A stretch of 64,000 bases of DNA. It comes from Pseudomonadota bacterium (GTDB lineage Bacteria > Pseudomonadota > Alphaproteobacteria > Rhizobiales > Xanthobacteraceae). The stretch lies in assembly GCA_023451825.1 (NCBI GenBank), contig JAEXYA010000028.1, forward strand, positions 123,501-187,500, read 5' to 3'. The notes below the pieces were generated by a model, which was given only the letters and a program-made list of their open reading frames with translations, was not told the origin of the DNA and made no database searches. Positions 34,862 through 44,130 of the stretch are shown here, piece after piece (the stretch's first letter is position 1; each line of letters starts with the position of its first letter). Made by a program: the position numbers and the translations under genes.

Positions 34862-35467
34862 TTACTTGGCGCCTGCCGCATCCAGCGCCAGATTCAGCGC
34901 GAGGACGTTAACGCGGGGTTCGCCGAGAAAGCCGAACAACCGGCCTTCGGTCTTGTCATTCACCAATGCCCGCACGCGATCCTCTGTGAGACCCCGCGCC
35001 TTGGCCACGCGGGCGACCTGAAACAGCGCGCTCTCCGGCGAGATGTTGGGATCGAGACCGCTGCCCGACGTCGTGACGAGATCCACCGGCACTGGCATCA
35101 ACGGATTCTCCGCCTTCAGCTTCTCGACATCTTCCTTGAGGCGATCACTCAGCGCCTTGCTGGTGGGGCCGAGATTGGAGCCCATGGAATTTACGGCATT
35201 ATAGGGCTGCGGCACCGTCTTGGTGGCATCCTGCGGATCGGTGCCCGTGGTCGCCGAAGGCCGGCCATGGAAGTAGGTGTCGCCCTTGAATTCCTGGCCG
35301 ATCAGCGAAGAGCCGATCACCTGCCCTCCCTTCTCGATCAGGCTGCCCTCCGCCTGCGCCGGGAAGACGGCGCCGGCAATGCCTGTGATCGCCAGCGGAT
35401 AGGCAAGGCCGGTGATCGCGGCCAGCAGGACGAAGACGGTGATGGCGGGACGTAGTTCTTTCAACAT
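34862..35467 (-). CDS. kdpC: Potassium-transporting ATPase subunit KdpC
   Basis: 201 residues. One N-terminal membrane span (about 8-33) and a soluble domain with VIGSSLIGQEFKGDTYFHGRP and TTSGSGLDPNISPESALFQV, both family signatures. Helps assemble KdpFABC and increases ATP affinity. 11 bp after kdpB. Confidence 0.95.
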   Translation of the reverse strand: MLKELRPAITVFVLLAAITGLAYPLAITGIAGAVFPAQAEGSLIEKGGQVIGSSLIGQEFKGDTYFHGRPSATTGTDPQDATKTVPQPYNAVNSMGSNLGPTSKALSDRLKEDVEKLKAENPLMPVPVDLVTTSGSGLDPNISPESALFQVARVAKARGLTEDRVRALVNDKTEGRLFGFLGEPRVNVLALNLALDAAGAK

Positions 35468-35478
35468 GATGCTTCTCC

Positions 35479-37599
35479 TCAGGCCAGACCGAGCGCGGAG
35501 ACCGCGAGGTCGATCACCTTGATGCCGATAAAGGGGACGATGATGCCGCCGAGGCCGTAGATCAGCAGGTTACGACCGAGCAGCGCACCCGCGCCGATAG
35601 GCTTGTAGGTGACGCCCTTCAGCGCCAGCGGGATCAACGCGATGATGATGATCGCATTGAAGATGATGGCCGACAGGATGGCGCTCTGCGGGCTGGCGAG
35701 CCCCATGATGTTGAGCGCGCCGAGCTGCGGATAGAAGGCGATGAACAGCGCCGGGATGATGGCAAAGTACTTTGCCACGTCATTGGCGATGGAGAAGGTG
35801 GTCAGCGCGCCGCGCGTCATCAGCAATTGCTTGCCGATCTCCACCACCTCGATCAGCTTGGTCGGATTGCTGTCGAGATCGACCATGTTGCCGGCCTCGC
35901 GCGCCGCCTGGGTGCCGGTATTCATGGCAACGCCGACATCCGCCTGCGCCAGCGCCGGCGCGTCATTGGTGCCGTCGCCGCACATGGCCACCAGCTTGCC
36001 CTTGGCCTGCTCGTCGCGGATCAGCTTGAGCTTATCCTCGGGAGTCGCCTGCGCGAGAAAATCATCGACACCGGCTTCGGCCGCGATGGCCGCCGCCGTC
36101 ATCGGATTATCGCCGGTGATCATGATGGTGCGGATGCCCATCTGGCGCAGTTCGGCAAAGCGCTCGCGGATGCCACCTTTGACGATATCCTTGAGATGGA
36201 TGACGCCGAGCAGCTTGCCATTGCGCACCACCGCCAGCGGCGTGCCGCCGGCCTTGGCGATCTCGTCGGCGATCGCCTGCAGCTCGCGCGCAGCCTCGAA
36301 CAGACTGCCCTGCGCCACCGCGCGTGCCGCGTTGCCCGATATCGCCTGCACGGGAGTGCCGCCGAAGTAAGCGAGGATCGAATCCACCGCGCCCTTGCGC
36401 ACCGAAATGCCTGATGCATCGATGCCGCTCATGCGGGTCTGCGCGGTGAACGGCACGAAGGTGGCGCCAAGCTCGGCCATGTCGCGGCCGCGGATGCCGT
36501 ATTTCTCCTTCGCCAGCACGACGATGGAACGACCTTCCGGCGTTTCATCGGCCAATGAGGCGAGCTGTGCCGCATCGGCCAGTTCCTGTTCGGTGATCCC
36601 GCGCAGCGGACGAAACTCCGTCGCCTGACGATTGCCGAGCGTGATGGTGCCGGTCTTGTCGAGCAGCAGAGTATCGACGTCGCCAGCAGCTTCCACCGCA
36701 CGGCCGGACATCGCCAGCACATTGAAGCGCACCAGGCGATCCATGCCGGCAATGCCGATGGCCGACAGCAGCGCACCAATTGTGGTGGGGATCAGCGTGA
36801 CGAACAGCGCCACCAGCACGACGACGGAGATGGTGCCGCCCGCATAGGCGGCATAGCTCGGGATCGTCACCGTCGCGAAGACGAAGATGATGGTGAGGCC
36901 GAGCAACAGGATGTTGAGCGCGATCTCATTCGGCGTCTTGGCGCGCTCGGCGCCTTCCACCAGCTTGATCATGCGATCGATGAAGGTCGAGCCCTGCGCC
37001 GCCGTGATGCGGACACGGATCCAGTCCGACAGCACCTGCGTGCCGCCGGTGACCGCCGAGCGATCGCCGCCGGATTCGCGGATGACAGGCGCGGACTCGC
37101 CCGTGATGGCCGCCTCGTTCACCGAGGCCACGCCTTCGATCACCTCGCCGTCGGACGGGATGAGATCGCCGGCTTCCACCAGCACGATGTCGCCCACCTT
37201 CAGCGTCGTGCCCGCCACCATGCGATAGCTGCGGTCGCTGGCATCATTGCCCGTGAGCAGCTTGGCCTGGCTTTCGGTACGCGTCTTCTTCAGCGTCTCC
37301 GCCTGCGCCTTGCCGCGGCCTTCGGCCACGGCTTCGGCGAAATTGGCGAACAGCACCGTGAACCAGAGCCACATGATGATCTGGAAGGTGAAGGCGATAT
37401 CCTCGCCACCGGTCATCACATTCTTGATGAAGATCACGGTGGTGAGCGCCGCCACGACCTCGACCACGAACATGACCGGATTCTTGATCATCGCGCGCGG
37501 ATCGAGCTTCGTGAACGATGCCGAGATGGCAGGCAGGACGATCTTGGGATCGAGCAGCGCCGAGCTTGCAGCGCGCTTTTGCAGTTTGATGGTTTCCAT
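35479..37599 (-). CDS. kdpB: Potassium-transporting P-type ATPase KdpB
   Basis: 706 residues. The phosphorylated Asp314 is in LLLDKTGTITLG; the A-domain TGES (166-169, whose Ser is an inhibitory phosphorylation site in E. coli) and the hinge GDGTNDAPALAQADVG are intact. Membrane segments at about 42-60, 70-90, 225-280 and 580-700. Works with KdpA, C and F to pump potassium. 14 bp after kdpA. Confidence 0.96.
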   Translation of the reverse strand: METIKLQKRAASSALLDPKIVLPAISASFTKLDPRAMIKNPVMFVVEVVAALTTVIFIKNVMTGGEDIAFTFQIIMWLWFTVLFANFAEAVAEGRGKAQAETLKKTRTESQAKLLTGNDASDRSYRMVAGTTLKVGDIVLVEAGDLIPSDGEVIEGVASVNEAAITGESAPVIRESGGDRSAVTGGTQVLSDWIRVRITAAQGSTFIDRMIKLVEGAERAKTPNEIALNILLLGLTIIFVFATVTIPSYAAYAGGTISVVVLVALFVTLIPTTIGALLSAIGIAGMDRLVRFNVLAMSGRAVEAAGDVDTLLLDKTGTITLGNRQATEFRPLRGITEQELADAAQLASLADETPEGRSIVVLAKEKYGIRGRDMAELGATFVPFTAQTRMSGIDASGISVRKGAVDSILAYFGGTPVQAISGNAARAVAQGSLFEAARELQAIADEIAKAGGTPLAVVRNGKLLGVIHLKDIVKGGIRERFAELRQMGIRTIMITGDNPMTAAAIAAEAGVDDFLAQATPEDKLKLIRDEQAKGKLVAMCGDGTNDAPALAQADVGVAMNTGTQAAREAGNMVDLDSNPTKLIEVVEIGKQLLMTRGALTTFSIANDVAKYFAIIPALFIAFYPQLGALNIMGLASPQSAILSAIIFNAIIIIALIPLALKGVTYKPIGAGALLGRNLLIYGLGGIIVPFIGIKVIDLAVSALGLA

Positions 37600-37613
37600 G
37601 GGGATTGCTCCGA

Positions 37614-39317
37614 TCAGAACAGGTTGCCTGACAGCATCGCGAGATGCTCGACGATCGGCCCCAGCGCGAGCGCGGGGAAGAAAGTGAGTCCGCCGATGAT
37701 CAGGATGACGCCGATGACGAGGCCGACAAACAGGCCGCCGGTGGTCGGCAGCGTGCCGGCCGAGGCTGCGATGGACTTCTTCGAGGCCAGCGAGCCCGCC
37801 ATCGCCATGGCCGGCACGATCATGAAGAAGCGGCCGACCAGCATCGATGACGCCAGCGTCAGATTGTAGAAGAACGTATTGCCGGTGAGGCCGCCAAAGG
37901 CCGAGCCGTTATTGCCGGTGGCCGAGGTGAAGGCATAGAGCACTTCGGTAAAGCCGTGCGGGCCACTATTTGCCATCGATGCCACCGCCGAGGGCAGCAC
38001 CACGGCCACCGCCGTCCAGCCGAGATACATCAGCGGCAGGACGAGAATGGCAAGCATCGCCATCTTCACCTCGCGTGCCTCGATCTTCTTGCCGACATAT
38101 TCCGGCGTGCGGCCGACCATCAGGCCGGCGACGAAGATCGCCAGCACCACGAACAGCAGCATGCCATAGAGACCGGCGCCGACGCCGCCGACGATGATCT
38201 CGCCGAGCTGCATATTGATCAGCGGAATCATGCCGCCGAGCGCGGTGAACGAGTCATGCATCGCATTGACGGCGCCGCATGAGGCCGCGGTGGTGATCAC
38301 CGCGAACAAAGCCGAGGCGACGATGCCGAAGCGCGTCTCCTTGCCTTCCATATTGCCGCCGGTCAGACCGAGCGCCTGCAGCGTATGCGTGCCCGCCGCC
38401 TCCGCCCAGTACGTGACGGCGACGCCGACAATGAACAGCACGCCCATCACGGCCAGGATCGCCCAGCCCTGTTTGGGATTGCCGACCATGCGGCCGAACA
38501 CATTGGTCATCGCCGCGCCGATGACGAAGATCGCCAGCATCTGGATGAAGTTCGACAGCGCCGTCGGATTCTCGAACGGATGCGCGGCATTGGCATTGAA
38601 GAAGCCGCCGCCATTGGTGCCGAGCATCTTGATGGCGATCTGCGAGGCCACCGGCCCGACTGCGATGCTTTGCTTCGCGCCCTCTAGCGTGGTCGCATCC
38701 ACATAAGCGCCGAGCGTCTGCGGCATGCCCTGCCAGACCAGAACCAGCGCGATGAGAACCGAGATCGGCAGCAGCACATAAAGCGTCGCGCGGGTCATAT
38801 CGACCCAGAAATTACCGATCGTGCGCATCGACGACCGCGCGAAACCGCGGATCAGCGCCACGGCCAGCGCGATACCTGTCGCCGCTGAGACGAAGTTCTG
38901 CACGGTCAGGCCGAGCATCTGGGTCAGATATGACAGCGTGCTTTCGCCGCCGTAATTCTGCCAGTTGGTATTGGTGACGAAACTGGCCGCAGTGTTGAAA
39001 GCGAGATCGGGCGCAACGGCCGACTGGCCCTGCGGATTGAACGGCAGCACATCCTGCAATCGCAGCAGCGCATACAGGAACACGAAGCCTGCGACCTGGA
39101 ACAGGATCATGGCCACCGTATAAGTGAGCCAATGCTGTTCGCGCTTTTGATCAACGCCGGACAGCGCGTAGATGCCGGCCTCGACCGGGTGCAGGACGGG
39201 CGAAAGAAACGTCCGCTCGCCATTGAACACGCGCGTCATGAAACCGCCGAGCGGCTTTGTGAGCGCCAGGACCACCGCGCAGAACAGCGCGATCTGTATC
39301 CATCCGATGAGTGTCAT
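37614..39317 (-). CDS. kdpA: Potassium-transporting ATPase subunit KdpA
   Basis: 567 residues, ten or more spans, SKT-channel-like. The selectivity-filter region TNTNWQNYGGES and related loops GTNGGGFFNANAAHPFENPT and TGNNGSAFGGL are visible. It holds the potassium-selective path. Follows kdpF by 24 bp. Confidence 0.96.
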   Translation of the reverse strand: MTLIGWIQIALFCAVVLALTKPLGGFMTRVFNGERTFLSPVLHPVEAGIYALSGVDQKREQHWLTYTVAMILFQVAGFVFLYALLRLQDVLPFNPQGQSAVAPDLAFNTAASFVTNTNWQNYGGESTLSYLTQMLGLTVQNFVSAATGIALAVALIRGFARSSMRTIGNFWVDMTRATLYVLLPISVLIALVLVWQGMPQTLGAYVDATTLEGAKQSIAVGPVASQIAIKMLGTNGGGFFNANAAHPFENPTALSNFIQMLAIFVIGAAMTNVFGRMVGNPKQGWAILAVMGVLFIVGVAVTYWAEAAGTHTLQALGLTGGNMEGKETRFGIVASALFAVITTAASCGAVNAMHDSFTALGGMIPLINMQLGEIIVGGVGAGLYGMLLFVVLAIFVAGLMVGRTPEYVGKKIEAREVKMAMLAILVLPLMYLGWTAVAVVLPSAVASMANSGPHGFTEVLYAFTSATGNNGSAFGGLTGNTFFYNLTLASSMLVGRFFMIVPAMAMAGSLASKKSIAASAGTLPTTGGLFVGLVIGVILIIGGLTFFPALALGPIVEHLAMLSGNLF

Positions 39318-39341
39318 TGTGCTTGACCTTGTGGCGCGCGA

Positions 39342-39431
39342 TCAGAACCGCTCGGGGCGGAGCAGCGCGTAAGTGAGATAAACGAGGAGAGCGGCCGAGA
39401 CGGTGCCGGCCAGCACGTAATCAAAGATCAT
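39342..39431 (-). CDS. kdpF: KdpF, small stabilising subunit
   Basis: 29 residues: MIFDYVLAGTVSAALLVYLT followed by YALLRPERF, one membrane span with the family's RPERF end. It stabilises the KdpABC complex. A ribosome site GAGGAGATG lies close ahead, partly inside the upstream 27-codon gene's end. Confidence 0.92.
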   Translation of the reverse strand: MIFDYVLAGTVSAALLVYLTYALLRPERF

Positions 39432-39442
39432 GAGCCATCTCC

Positions 39443-39526
39443 TCACAGCCGCTCGCTGGCATAGGCGTAGCCCAGCGTGAGAAGGAAAAAGCCGAGCCCG
39501 AGGCCCAGCATGAGAACGTCCAGCAT
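39443..39526 (-). CDS. 27-residue membrane peptide upstream of kdpF
   Basis: Starts MLDVLMLGLGLGFFLLTLGY and ends AYASERL. One hydrophobic helix with an acidic residue near the start and a polar SERL tail, so it looks like a KdpF-like transmembrane micropeptide. A strong ribosome site AGGAG lies 6 bases before the ATG, and the stop lies 11 bases before kdpF. Similar peptides ending (D/E)RL are, from memory, seen before kdpF in related genomes but often not annotated. Probably an extra Kdp accessory subunit or regulator; that role is inference. Confidence 0.75.
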   Translation of the reverse strand: MLDVLMLGLGLGFFLLTLGYAYASERL

Positions 39527-39669
39527 GGAATGCTCCTGATGCACTGGCACAGGACGCAGGGACTGCGCCCGACGCAGCATCAGGTGCCAGCAAGGGCGTA
39601 GGTTTTCGAGATGAGAGGGCCTGCGTCTTTATAGGAATCCCATAAAAATGCGGGGCCATGCCCACACGC
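39527..39669. other. Upstream region of the kdp operon
   Basis: 143 bases between the 27-codon peptide gene and the terminator of the secretion operon. This should carry the KdpE-controlled kdp promoter on the minus strand. No exact KdpE site is assigned. Confidence 0.5.
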
Positions 39670-39699
39670 AAAAAGGGCCGCACATGGGTGCGGCCCTTT
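39670..39699 (-). terminator. Terminator of the type I secretion operon
   Basis: On the minus strand AAAGGGCCGCAC and GTGCGGCCCTTT form a 12 bp stem with a 4-base loop, ending in TTTTTGCG. It lies 29 bases after the 309-codon gene stop. Confidence 0.92.
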
Positions 39700-39728
39700 C
39701 GGATTCAAAGACGCTGAAGCTGCGGCGA

Positions 39729-40658
39729 TCAGATCAAGCCATGGGTCAGGCCGTGCAATCCATGTACGCTCTGGTCAGCGACATCCGTATAGGACTGGCC
39801 GAGAAAAGAGATTGGCGCGTCGAGCGCGGTCATGCCGAAACTAGCGAGGCCACCTGTGTCGACGATCTCGCTCAGGCCGGCATGCGCATCGCTGGCGGGC
39901 CCGAAGGCATCGTGAAAGATCGGATCGACGATCGCCGGCACGGATGACGTGACATTGCCTGCGAGATCGTCGACGAGATGCGCGGTCGCCTGAACACTGG
40001 ATGCGGCATGATCCGTCATCACATCGCCAAGCCGCGATGTCAATGTCGATAGCGTGTCCGTCATCGCCTGCAGCGACGATCCGATCGCTTCGGTAGCCGA
40101 TGCGGTGAAGGCATCGAGCTGATGCTCGATGGCATGCGCGATATCGTTGACCGTGGACGACGCGGACGACATCAAGCCCTGCAAGCCGCTCGCAGGCGCT
40201 GCTGCTTGCGAAGCTGATGCGGTGTCGAGTGTCGATGCAGGCTGCTGCGACAAAGCCATATCGAGCGGCTGACCGGCACTGCCCAGGATCGCGTCATCTC
40301 CATGCGCCGACGAAACAACAGGATCGGCAGAAACTTGCGCGGCGTTTTGCATCGGCGCATCGGCATGTTGTGCAGCATGTGCCGTCTCGGTGCGGGTATC
40401 GGCAGCAACAATGTCCTGCGCTGGTGACATCTGCGCCTGCTCCTCGCCACTCCGCTCGGCCTGCACCGGCGCAGCGCTCTCATGCCCGCGCTCGCGCATG
40501 CTTTCCGCTTTCGCCTCCGATACATCCTGCTGCAGGATCGCCAGGCCGAGGCCCGCCGCCGCCATGCCGGCGGCCACCGTATCCATGCCGAGATGATTGG
40601 AATCGGAATTACGATCGCGCCGGGCGGCTGCCTTCGATTCAGGATCTTGCTTTACCAT
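39729..40658 (-). CDS. Unknown Ala/Ser/Asp-rich protein of the type I secretion operon
   Basis: 309 residues. The N-terminus is charged, then MDTVAAGMAAAGLGLAILQQ (about residues 25-44, mildly hydrophobic, with no clear cleavage site), then a long low-complexity Ala/Gln/Ser/Asp part, a helical Ser/Thr-rich part (about 165-240) and a Gly/His/Asp C-terminus ending HGLHGLTHGLI. There are no RTX nonapeptides and no cysteine. It lies 9 bp after the membrane-fusion gene and just before the operon terminator, so it is likely a secreted substrate or an assembly partner. Function unknown. Confidence 0.65.
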   Translation of the reverse strand: MVKQDPESKAAARRDRNSDSNHLGMDTVAAGMAAAGLGLAILQQDVSEAKAESMRERGHESAAPVQAERSGEEQAQMSPAQDIVAADTRTETAHAAQHADAPMQNAAQVSADPVVSSAHGDDAILGSAGQPLDMALSQQPASTLDTASASQAAAPASGLQGLMSSASSTVNDIAHAIEHQLDAFTASATEAIGSSLQAMTDTLSTLTSRLGDVMTDHAASSVQATAHLVDDLAGNVTSSVPAIVDPIFHDAFGPASDAHAGLSEIVDTGGLASFGMTALDAPISFLGQSYTDVADQSVHGLHGLTHGLI

Positions 40659-40667
40659 AATACACCT

Positions 40668-41993
40668 TTATTTCTCGCGAAACGCGCCGGTGATCTCGTC
40701 GGTGAGCGGGCCGATCAGATAGCCCATCAGTGTGCGCGGCCGCGTGGTGACGATGATCTCGGTCGGCATGCCCGGCTGCAACGCCACCTTCGAAGCCTTC
40801 ACGTCATCCTCGTTGAGCTTCACGCGCACGGCGTAAAAGCCCTTGCCGGTCTTGTCGTCGGTCATCTTGTCGGCCGAGACGGTCATGATCTCGCCGCGAA
40901 TACGGGGGCGTTCGTTGCGCGGCACGCTGGTGAGCCGCACATCGGCCGGCAGCGCCCGGCGGACATCGCCGATATCGGTCAGTTGCAGCCGCGCATCGAC
41001 GATCAGCGGATCGTCCTGCGGAATCACATCCATCAATTTGGCGCCAGGCTGGATTACGCCGCCTTCGGTGAAGACGGAGAGGCCGACCACGGTGCCCGAC
41101 GACGGCGCGATGATCGCGGTGCGCTTCAGCACGTCGGTTGCGGCTTCGAGCTTGGGGCCATTCTCCGCCAGCGCTGACGACACCTGCCGCAGGTCATTGG
41201 TGATCTCGGTGACGCGGTCGCGCTCCAGCTTGGCAAGGCCGAGTTCGGCTTCGCCGATCGCTTGCTGCAGCGATGCGGCTTCCGCCTGTTTCGAGCCACG
41301 CTCGCCATCGAGCTGCGCGGCGGTGCGATCGAGCGCCAGCACGCGCGTCTTCGGCGTGAATCCAGATGCGAGCAGCTGCCGCGCACCCTGCGCTTCTTCT
41401 TCCAGCAGTTCGCTCTGCCGCTTGAGGCCGGCGATCTGCGCCTGCAGGCCCGCGGTCTGCTCGCTGAGCTGCGAGATCTTCGATTGCAGCATGTTCTTCT
41501 GGGTATCGAACTGGCGCCGCCGCGCGGCCAGCACTGCGCGCTCGCTGGTGATGGCCTGCGTCGCCGTCGCATCATCCTCAAAGGCCGCGAGCCGCTTTGT
41601 GAAATCCGGCTGGTCTTGTTCGTCGCGCTCGGCAATCAGCCTGGTTTCCTGTGCCAGCAATGCGATCCGCTCGGCGCGCAGCACGTCGAGCTTCGCCCGC
41701 GGCTCGTGATCGGTGAGCTGCACCAGCAACTCACCTTTCTTGACGTCCTGCCCATCGGCCACACTGAGCTTTTCGATGACGCCTCCATAGGGATGCTGCA
41801 CCGACTGCCGCTGGCCCTTCACCTGCAGGCTGCCTTCCGCCACCGCGGCACCGGAGACCGGCGCGGTGACGCCCCAGACCGCCAGGAACGCGATGAACAC
41901 CGCGATCACGCCGCCGCCGATGATGGCGGGTCGCACCGGATTTGCCGACCGACGCGCGTGGGTCTGATCTGTCTGCTCGCGATCATTCATCAT
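40668..41993 (-). CDS. Type I secretion membrane-fusion protein (HlyD/PrtE family)
   Basis: 441 residues. One membrane span (about 25-46), a lipoyl/barrel part GSLQVKGQRQSVQHPYGGVI, a long coiled-coil hairpin (about 110-290) and a second barrel part with APSSGTVVGLSVFTEGGVIQ and KVALQPGMPTEIIVTTRPRT. The last segment matches the HlyD/PrtE family. Its start overlaps the ABC exporter stop by 4 bases. It should bridge the ABC exporter to a TolC-type outer-membrane channel, absent from this window. Confidence 0.9.
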   Translation of the reverse strand: MMNDREQTDQTHARRSANPVRPAIIGGGVIAVFIAFLAVWGVTAPVSGAAVAEGSLQVKGQRQSVQHPYGGVIEKLSVADGQDVKKGELLVQLTDHEPRAKLDVLRAERIALLAQETRLIAERDEQDQPDFTKRLAAFEDDATATQAITSERAVLAARRRQFDTQKNMLQSKISQLSEQTAGLQAQIAGLKRQSELLEEEAQGARQLLASGFTPKTRVLALDRTAAQLDGERGSKQAEAASLQQAIGEAELGLAKLERDRVTEITNDLRQVSSALAENGPKLEAATDVLKRTAIIAPSSGTVVGLSVFTEGGVIQPGAKLMDVIPQDDPLIVDARLQLTDIGDVRRALPADVRLTSVPRNERPRIRGEIMTVSADKMTDDKTGKGFYAVRVKLNEDDVKASKVALQPGMPTEIIVTTRPRTLMGYLIGPLTDEITGAFREK

Positions 41994-43696
41994 GCCACCT
42001 GGTTCTGCGGTGCGCTGGACATCGCCTTGAGATGTTCGAACACGATTTTGGGCGGACCGATCAGCTCGACGCGCCCGCCGCGCAGCACCATCATCACATC
42101 CACCACTTCGAGCACCGTGGTACGATGGGTGATGACCACAATGGTGGTGCCCTGCGCCTTCAACTGCAGCAACGCATCCTTCAACGCAACTTCGCCCACC
42201 GTATCGAGATTGGCATTAGGCTCATCCAGCACCAGCAATTTCGGCTTGCCGAGCAGCGCACGCGCGAGGCCGAGGCGCTGCCGCTGCCCGCCCGACAGTC
42301 CGACACCGCCGGGCCCGAGCTTCGTGTCATACTGATCCGGCAGCTCCAGGATCATGTTGTGAATGCCGGCGCGTTTCGCGGCCTCGATGATCTCGGCCGT
42401 GGTCACCTCGCCGAAGCGCGCGATGTTTTCGCGCACGGTGCCTGCAAACAGGCCGACATCCTGCGGCAGATAGCCGACCATGCGACCGAATTCGGCCTTG
42501 TCCCATTGCGCATAATCGAGGCCGCCGAGACGCAGCGATCCGTTGGTTGGCGCGGCCGCGCCAATGAGAAGGCGCGCCAGCGTACTCTTGCCGGAGCCGC
42601 TTGGGCCCACGATGCCGATCGCCTGCCCTTCCGGAATCTCGAATGCGACATCCTGCAGCACCGGTCGCTTGCGGCCGGGGTGATGGTAATCAATGGCTTC
42701 CGCCGTCACCGCATTCTCGCTCACCGGCACGATGGTCCGTAGCTGTTCGCGCGGAAATTCGTTGAGCAGATCGCGGACGCGGCGATAGCCGTCGCGCGCC
42801 GCGTTGAACTGCTTAGCGGTGGCGACGCCCTGCTCCACCGGCACCAATGCGCGGCCGAGAATGATGCTCGCCGCAAAGATCGTTGCCGGCATGATGCTGT
42901 GATCGATCGCCAGCCAGGCGCCGGTGCCCAGCATCAGCGATTGCAGCAGCAGCCGCGCGAAACGGATGGTGGACGACACTGCGGCATTGCGATCGCTGGC
43001 ATGGGCCTGCTCGCGCATCATGTTGACCCGGCTGTCGCTCCAGTGTTTTGCGACCGACTGCTTCATACCCATGGCGACGATCACATCGGCATGACGCAGG
43101 ATGTTTTCGGTGAACACGAATGATGATTTCGACGATTCCTGCGCAGCGCGCATCGGGCGGCTGGTGATGACCTCGTTGAGATAGGCCAGGGCGAGCAAAA
43201 CCAATGCGCCGACAGTGGCAACCAACCCCAGAACCGGATGGATGAAGAACAGAAGCAGCAGATAAATCGGAATCCATGGCAGATCGAAAGCGAAATAGAT
43301 GCCGGGGCCGGTGATGAAAGACCTGAAATCGTCGAGCTCGCGCAGCTGCTGCGCGCCTTTCGAATAACCCTGCTTTGCCGAACGTCCGATCAAGGCGTCG
43401 AAGACGCGGCCGGACAGTTTTGCATCGAGAATGATGCCGAGCCGGATGAGGATCTGAGCCCGCAATGCATCGAGCGCGCCCATGGTGAGCAGCGCGACAA
43501 TGAGAATGATGGTGAGCAAGACCAGCGTGGTGATGTTCTCGTTCACCAGCACACGATTATAGACCTGCATGAGATAGAGCGGCGAGCTGAGATAGAGCAG
43601 ATTGACGCAACCGGAGAAAATGCCGGCCATGATGAAGTGGCGCCTCACCGAACGCAGCGATTCTGCCAGTTCGTCGCGTCGATGATCTTCAGCCAC
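41990..43696 (-). CDS. Type I secretion ABC exporter (PrtD/HasD type)
   Basis: 568 residues: membrane domain (spans in about residues 20-310) and a nucleotide-binding domain with Walker A GPSGSGKST (about residue 365), signature LSGGQRQRLGLARAL, Walker B LLVLDEPNANLD and His switch VVITHRT. It lacks the C39 peptidase domain, so it should not cleave a double-Gly leader; substrates would carry C-terminal signals. It is 134 bp after the 89-residue peptide gene. Confidence 0.92.
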   Translation of the reverse strand: MAEDHRRDELAESLRSVRRHFIMAGIFSGCVNLLYLSSPLYLMQVYNRVLVNENITTLVLLTIILIVALLTMGALDALRAQILIRLGIILDAKLSGRVFDALIGRSAKQGYSKGAQQLRELDDFRSFITGPGIYFAFDLPWIPIYLLLLFFIHPVLGLVATVGALVLLALAYLNEVITSRPMRAAQESSKSSFVFTENILRHADVIVAMGMKQSVAKHWSDSRVNMMREQAHASDRNAAVSSTIRFARLLLQSLMLGTGAWLAIDHSIMPATIFAASIILGRALVPVEQGVATAKQFNAARDGYRRVRDLLNEFPREQLRTIVPVSENAVTAEAIDYHHPGRKRPVLQDVAFEIPEGQAIGIVGPSGSGKSTLARLLIGAAAPTNGSLRLGGLDYAQWDKAEFGRMVGYLPQDVGLFAGTVRENIARFGEVTTAEIIEAAKRAGIHNMILELPDQYDTKLGPGGVGLSGGQRQRLGLARALLGKPKLLVLDEPNANLDTVGEVALKDALLQLKAQGTTIVVITHRTTVLEVVDVMMVLRGGRVELIGPPKIVFEHLKAMSSAPQNQVA

Positions 43697-43830
43697 GGAT
43701 GAAGCCTCTTGTTAGAACACGGTCATGAAATTGATTTGAGAAATGGGTCGCGTGAACCGGATATTGGAGCGGTGACCGGCGAAGTGCCGGCCACCACTTT
43801 GTCCAAACATCTTGCCTGGGCGGCGCAGCC

Positions 43831-44100
43831 TTAGAGGAGGCCGCCGAGCAGACCGCCGTCATTGTTGTCGGTGCTGCTGTAGTCCTGGCTATCGCTGGAC
43901 GACGAAACGCCGATCAGGGTCGGCAGCGAGAAGCCGAGGCCGATATCGCCGATGCCGGTGAAGCTGGACGAATCACCATCACCGCCATCGGTGTTGGAAG
44001 AATGCAGAATGTCCGAAGCCTGGAAGCCGAAGCCGGGGTTGGTGCCGATCGAGGTACCAAAATCGTTCGAGTCGTTCGTGAACTGAATATCGTCAGCCAT
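43831..44100 (-). CDS. 89-residue acidic Asp/Ser/Gly peptide, likely type I secretion substrate
   Basis: 89 residues starting MADDIQFTNDSNDFGTSIGT, with 13 Asp, many Ser, Gly and Asn, no Lys, Arg, Glu or Cys, and a hydrophobic C-terminus GGLLGGLL. A ribosome site GGAAGGA lies ahead of ATG 44100; an in-frame ATG at 44130 is possible but weaker. No signal peptide, no double-Gly leader and no RTX repeat is seen. Its position at the head of a PrtD-type ABC exporter and fusion-protein operon suggests it is exported by that machine through its C-terminus. No homologue is recognised. Confidence 0.6.
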   Translation of the reverse strand: MADDIQFTNDSNDFGTSIGTNPGFGFQASDILHSSNTDGGDGDSSSFTGIGDIGLGFSLPTLIGVSSSSDSQDYSSTDNNDGGLLGGLL

Positions 44101-44130
44101 GATTGAATCCTTCCGTTGGTTTTCGTTCAA

